Assembly: GCA_032358165.1 (NCBI GenBank) | Contig: JAALGY010000001.1 | Coordinates: 1,488,001 to 1,552,000, forward strand | DNA length: 64,000 nucleotides | Direction of reading: 5' to 3' | Source: Diplosphaera chodatii | Lineage: Eukaryota; Chlorophyta; Trebouxiophyceae; Prasiolales; Stichococcaceae | Part shown: positions 59,720 through 64,000 of the stretch, in pieces | Position numbering within the stretch: position 1 is the first letter of the stretch | Layout: each line of letters starts with the position of its first letter | Notes under the pieces: generated by a model | What the model was told of the DNA's origin: nothing | Databases searched by the model: none | Seen by the model: the letters and a program-made list of their open reading frames with translations, nothing else | Translations under genes and position numbers: made by a program

Positions 59720-62700
59720 ATGGCGCCACATGCAGCGCACCGCCGGCCGTCCTGCGAGCAGGCGCCGCCAACAGCAGGCGCCACAACACCGCAAAAGCCG
59801 CTCCTGGAGTCCGCCCTGCCGCAGCAGTGGCGGCAGCCGGCGGGCATGGTGCTGGCCGCTGCGGCGCTGCTCCTGTGTGCGCCGTATCTCTGGGGCCGCT
59901 CGCCCGGAACGCCGCTCATAGCACCCGTCGCGGTTTCGCGGCGGCACCTGCAGCAGCCCAATGTGCATTTACCGCCCCCACCCTCTATCCAGCTGCAGCC
60001 CACAGGTGACCGGCCTCTACACCTGTCACCAATCAGGAGCAAGCCGTGACGTTCAAGCAGGCCGCTTTCGCAGAGAGCATGTCGTGACATGGCTGATGCT
60101 ACTGCGGCTGCTGCACATCAGTCCAACTTCGAGTCATAAGATGCCCCGAGCGCAAATTGCGCAGGTTCAGGGCCCCCAGCATCCAGGATGACATCGCGTG
60201 AGCGGAGCTTCGCGGACTTGCACGACAGGGAACACGCCAATGGTGCGTCCCCAGCTGCACAACATTGGACGCGTCGGCGACCAGCTTGACAGCACCAACT
60301 TTGCCATGCAGCATCCACTCGCCGCGCTGCTGGGCGGCTGCTCGAGCCATCAGCAAGATCAGCCACATGACACCAGAGACATGCTTTCGGTCTCTGCCGG
60401 GCCATTGTGCCATCACCTTCATTGACTGCGTTATCGCCACCAAAAAGTACAACTCCAACGTTATCAATTTCTAAACTTAAAGCCATACCTTTTACACCGC
60501 TATGAAATCAAATTTGTGCCGGCTGTCCGCCCGCAGATCCGCCTCCCGAGCGGCAGGAGGTGCCGCCGTACCAGCCGCCGGACGGCAACTTCCAGCCTCC
60601 GGTGGCGAGGGCCGCCCGGGGGAACGAGGCGGCGCCGCCGGCGAGGCGGCGGATGCGGCACTACCCAGAGGTCTGTGCATCGTGAAGCAACGCCGTCAAC
60701 TTCATCGTCGCTTGTGAGCATGTGCTGCAAGATGCCACATGCAGGGAAGCCAGATGACCCTGACTGCCGCTTACAGTGCTGTGATTGTCCCACCGAGCTG
60801 AGGTGCGTGAGCGATCCGCAGGGCTATGTGGCGCTGTGCCTGGCTGTGAAGGACCAGGCGGCCGATCTGGCGGAGTGGCTGGAGTGGCACCAGCTGCTGG
60901 GCGTCAGCCGCATGTACGTGTTCGACATGGGCACGGCGCCCCCGATGAACCAGGTCAGCAGTGCCAAGTGTCTACATGGACTGATAGTGTCGTGTGCATC
61001 TGCTTCTCCATGCATGTATGGGTGGCCGGGGCAGGTTCCCACTAAATAGTGGCCAGGGGCCTGGTGTGCCTGTGCCATGGCGGCGCCCGTGCACCCTGTG
61101 CAGCACACCGCTGACAGTGAGCATGTGCCTGGCCTGTTTGAGGGTGACCAACGTTACCTGTGTGGCCCCATGCAGACGCTGCAGCCGTACATCGAGTCGG
61201 GGCTTGTGGAGTACCACTGGGTGGACAAGGGTGCGCTTCCGGCGAAGGGGGAGCCTGGGAAGCAGCCGCCGCAGCTCGCGGTGAGCAACCCCTCCACGAC
61301 TGTCCCCAGACGATAGGCACTCGGACCTCCGATCACCTGAAATGCCAATATACACTGCCACAGGCAGGCTCTCTACGTGGGTGCACTTTCGTTGCACACG
61401 TAGTGCTGTAATGTCAGTCAGGGTGACTTGGTGGCCGCTCATGGAATGTCATAAAAAGACTCTGGACCGCCCATGCGCAGATATACGACATCTGCATCCA
61501 AGAGTTCAGGCACCGCCATGCCTGGATGGGCTTCATTGACGCGGATGAATTCCTCGTCCCGCGCAACCGCTCTTTGCAGCTGCCAGCGCTTCTGAAGGTA
61601 AATGTGAAGCATCGGAGCTTCTGATATGTGGCAGAGTGGGGCTGGATGCAGGTGACGGCCGTATGCAGCTGACTTGGCGGGCCATCACGGTGCAAGGCAC
61701 GCTCACACTGTGCATGTGCAGGCGTATGAGGCGCATGGCGGTCTGGCAGTCAACTGGGACGTTTTCGGGTCCTCGGGGCACACCACCCGGCCGCCTGGTG
61801 GCACCTTGAAGTCCTACTGGTGAGCACCCTCATTCTGCTATGATGAGCTGTCACGGTGTCACGACGCAGTGAAGCCACCTCGTGCACAGGTGGTCGATGG
61901 TAATGAACTGGGCACTGTCTTTATCGTCTAACCCTGCCGATTTTTCACTCACGACCGTTGAGGATGACCGCAGGCGGTGCGTCAAGCACGACAACCAGGC
62001 GGCAATGCACACCAAGATGCTCGTAAATCTGTGCTATGCCGACCGCCCCTACAAGGACCCGCACACTTTCACGTAAGATCACAGGCATGCAGAGTACAAC
62101 ATGCAATAGCTGCCAGCTTAGAGGATCTGCGCCCTGCAGAGAGGCATTTCCAAAGACCAGGGGGGGTGCTTGCGTCAACATGTTCAAACACGCCTGATTC
62201 GCACACAATCAGACGGCTGTCCTTGGGGTGTGGCAAACAGGTACACGCATGGCACGCGTGCGGTCAATGAGCGTTTTGCATTTGTGGATGCGCCCGTGCA
62301 TGGGTATCACACCTCCGAGCAGGTCGGCGCAGGGGCTGCATCACCGTTGAGCATGTGTGCTGTGACGCTGCGTGTACCCGTGTGTGGCACTGTGAGGTGG
62401 GCGCTTGCCATCAACGGTGGCTGCAGCAATGCTTCAAGCTCCTTGAGGCTGTGTGTGCAGATCGTGCTGCACCATTATGTGAGCAAGAGTCTCCAGGAGA
62501 ATCAGGTAGGGCGTGTGAAGCGACTCCCATGCCATGGTTACGCTAGTACATGTAATGACCGGCTGCACACCAGAATGTGCAGAGGTTGGTACAGCAGTGG
62601 GTCCTCGTTGCTAGGTTGCTAAGGAGTGCTGCAGTGCTTTACTGTTGCTGATGGGCTGCTGCTCTCTGCTCAGGAGAAGATGGCACGGGGTTCGGGGATG

Positions 62701-63448
62701 CTGAACAAGAAGCACAAGGTGTTCTTCGATGAAATCAACGAGTTGGCGACTGAGGAGTGCCTCGATGGTATACACGCTGCTGAGGTGCATGGTCGACGTT
62801 GCACACCGAGACTGCACATATGAGCGTCTTGCAGCGTGCTACGGTGCTGTTGCCTGAGCTTTGACGACGCTTTGAGGTGCACAATACAATGCGTCCATAT
62901 GTCCCTCCACAGGAATTGGACTTTTGGCCAGAACAGCCAGCAGCAGATGTGTGGACAGCAAAGCAGCGGGCTGCAGAGCGGAGTCCTGCTGCAGCAGCAG
63001 GTGGTGACCAGCAGCAGCTGTCGCCTGCACAGCCCGCAGCCGCAGAGAAGCTACTATCAGTGCCTGACGCAGTGAATGCTACCCCGCCATCCACAAACGA
63101 TACTGCCTATGATGAAGAGCCACCACCTGCCGACAGGTAAGGCGATAGGCTGTCATCCTGCCCTTCACCTGCCAGTACACTTACATTGCTCTCCTGCAGC
63201 CCCAGTCGTTTGTATCACGCAGCAGCAGTGCTGCACAACTTGGCATGATAGCGGGTGATGCTTGGTTGCATTGCAGCATCGGCAGCGGCCTGGCAGCGCA
63301 GGCGGTCGCCAGCATCGATGCAATCATTGGCGCCCTGTCCTCGGTGGCTGCCGGCACGGGCCGAAGCACTGATGCTATGACCGAAGCGCAGCAGAAGGCG
63401 CCTGGTGATGCCGAAGCATCAGGCGCCAGTGACGCTGCAAGTAGATGA
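59720..63448 (+). CDS. GT92-like (DUF23) glycosyltransferase family protein 2
   Basis: Twelve exons with consistent phase give 534 aa: 59720-60005, 60537-60670, 60822-60953, 61176-61280, 61481-61597, 61722-61819, 61974-62072, 62241-62322, 62461-62505, 62674-62784, 62913-63136, 63277-63448. Type II membrane topology: anchor at ~residues 43-58 ([16 protein letters not shown]), Pro-rich stem, lumenal catalytic domain. Landmarks: [56 protein letters not shown] with the intact DxDEF metal site, [36 protein letters not shown] and a KMARGSG motif near the end of the domain. The last ~130 residues are Ala/Gln/Pro-rich and low complexity. It is a tandem paralogue of the preceding gene with the same order of conserved blocks. 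Likely Golgi enzyme adding beta-linked sugars to wall glycans; substrate not known. Confidence 0.88.
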
Positions 63449-64000
63449 AGGCGGGCAGCATGCATAAGGGGGTTTGACATACAGTAACACTTGATCAGCA
63501 GACGGGAGAGGGGTGTGCGCTGTGCAAGCACACTGCAGTGGCCCTGGCACTTCACAGCACTGTCAGAAGAATGGGTTTGACCACAGCAGTGCCTGTGCAG
63601 AGCAGCAGCATGTGGTTGGTCGCTTCATCCGCAGGGCAGTTCGGGCAAAATACAGTTGGCTTTGATGGCATTGCATAGCTGTCGCTGGGGTGTGATAGCA
63701 TTGCAAAGTCTACTGTGATGCTTGGTGTGAGATTGCTGCAGCACGCTTATTCGGGTTGGTTTGGTTTGTTTTCAATTTTGGTCTCTTCATGTTGCATATG
63801 TTGCTTCTATTCAGTAGGGCAGGATTCCTGCCTGTTGAAATCAAAGCAACACCGATTGCCCCGAACAGTGCACAGCAATCGAAAGCACACAACATTGCTG
63901 GCTGCAGCTGCAATGGGCCAACACGCGTGCACATAGGTACGGCATCCCTGCATCTGCCACTCCCCAGCACCGCCATGCAGTCTTCGGGGCTTGCATCCCG
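63449..64000. other. Region after GT92-2 to the window end
   Basis: No supported exon. Locally AT-richer (63740-63860), probably 3' flank of the GT92 gene. Confidence 0.4.

Overview
The window is nuclear DNA of a green alga (Chlorophyta), most likely a trebouxiophyte. The evidence is: intron-dense protein genes with GT-AG and some GC-AG introns, GC-rich coding sequence, plant-type TTTAGGG repeats inside two introns, TGTAA poly(A) signals, and a gene set (mTERF, type II-like metacaspase, proline-rich pherophorin-like wall proteins, GH35, GT92) typical of green algae. All gene models below were built by hand from exon reading frames; most have every intron phase consistent from start to stop.

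Layout. 0.1-4.6 kb (+): 3' part of an SLC9B/NHA-type Na+/H+ antiporter. 5.3-8.4 kb (+): organellar Era-like GTPase with KH domain. 8.6-12.3 kb (-): splicing factor U2AF65, head-to-head with an IFRD-type gene at 12.8-16.5 kb (+). 17.4-18.0 kb (+): small membrane/coiled-coil protein with an unresolved 3' end. 18.8-20.3 kb (+): metacaspase with a glycine-rich linker. 21.6-39.6 kb (-): a tandem family of three secreted cysteine-rich/proline-rich proteins. 40.9-42.7 kb (+): ribosomal protein eS19. 42.9-45.3 kb (-): mTERF-family protein. 45.8-50.6 kb (+): GH35 beta-galactosidase. 51.0-52.2 kb (-): plastid-type TPR protein, tail-to-tail with GH35. 52.8-54.2 kb (+): ESCRT-III CHMP1. 55.1-58.5 and 59.7-63.4 kb (+): two tandem GT92-like (DUF23) glycosyltransferases.

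The most unusual part is the 18 kb tandem cluster. Its largest member (39.6-32.3 kb, about 968 aa, 24 exons) joins, in order, a signal peptide, repeated cysteine modules, a pherophorin-like segment, a long Ser/Pro-rich rod, a short cysteine linker and a C-terminal Hint domain of the hedgehog/intein autoprocessing fold. A second copy (32.1-28.9 kb) keeps the rod and the Hint domain with the same exon layout but lacks most of its N-terminus. A third copy (26.5-21.6 kb) keeps the whole N-terminal part but ends inside the rod with no Hint domain. Together they suggest a wall or surface protein that may cleave itself or be attached to a nucleophile through its Hint domain, plus a non-processing paralogue. 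About 515 bp at the 5' ends of the first and third copies is identical by eye, which suggests recent gene conversion.

The secretory and cell-surface theme (wall-like proteins, membrane-anchored GH35, two membrane-anchored GT92 proteins) covers much of the right two thirds of the window; the rest is housekeeping.
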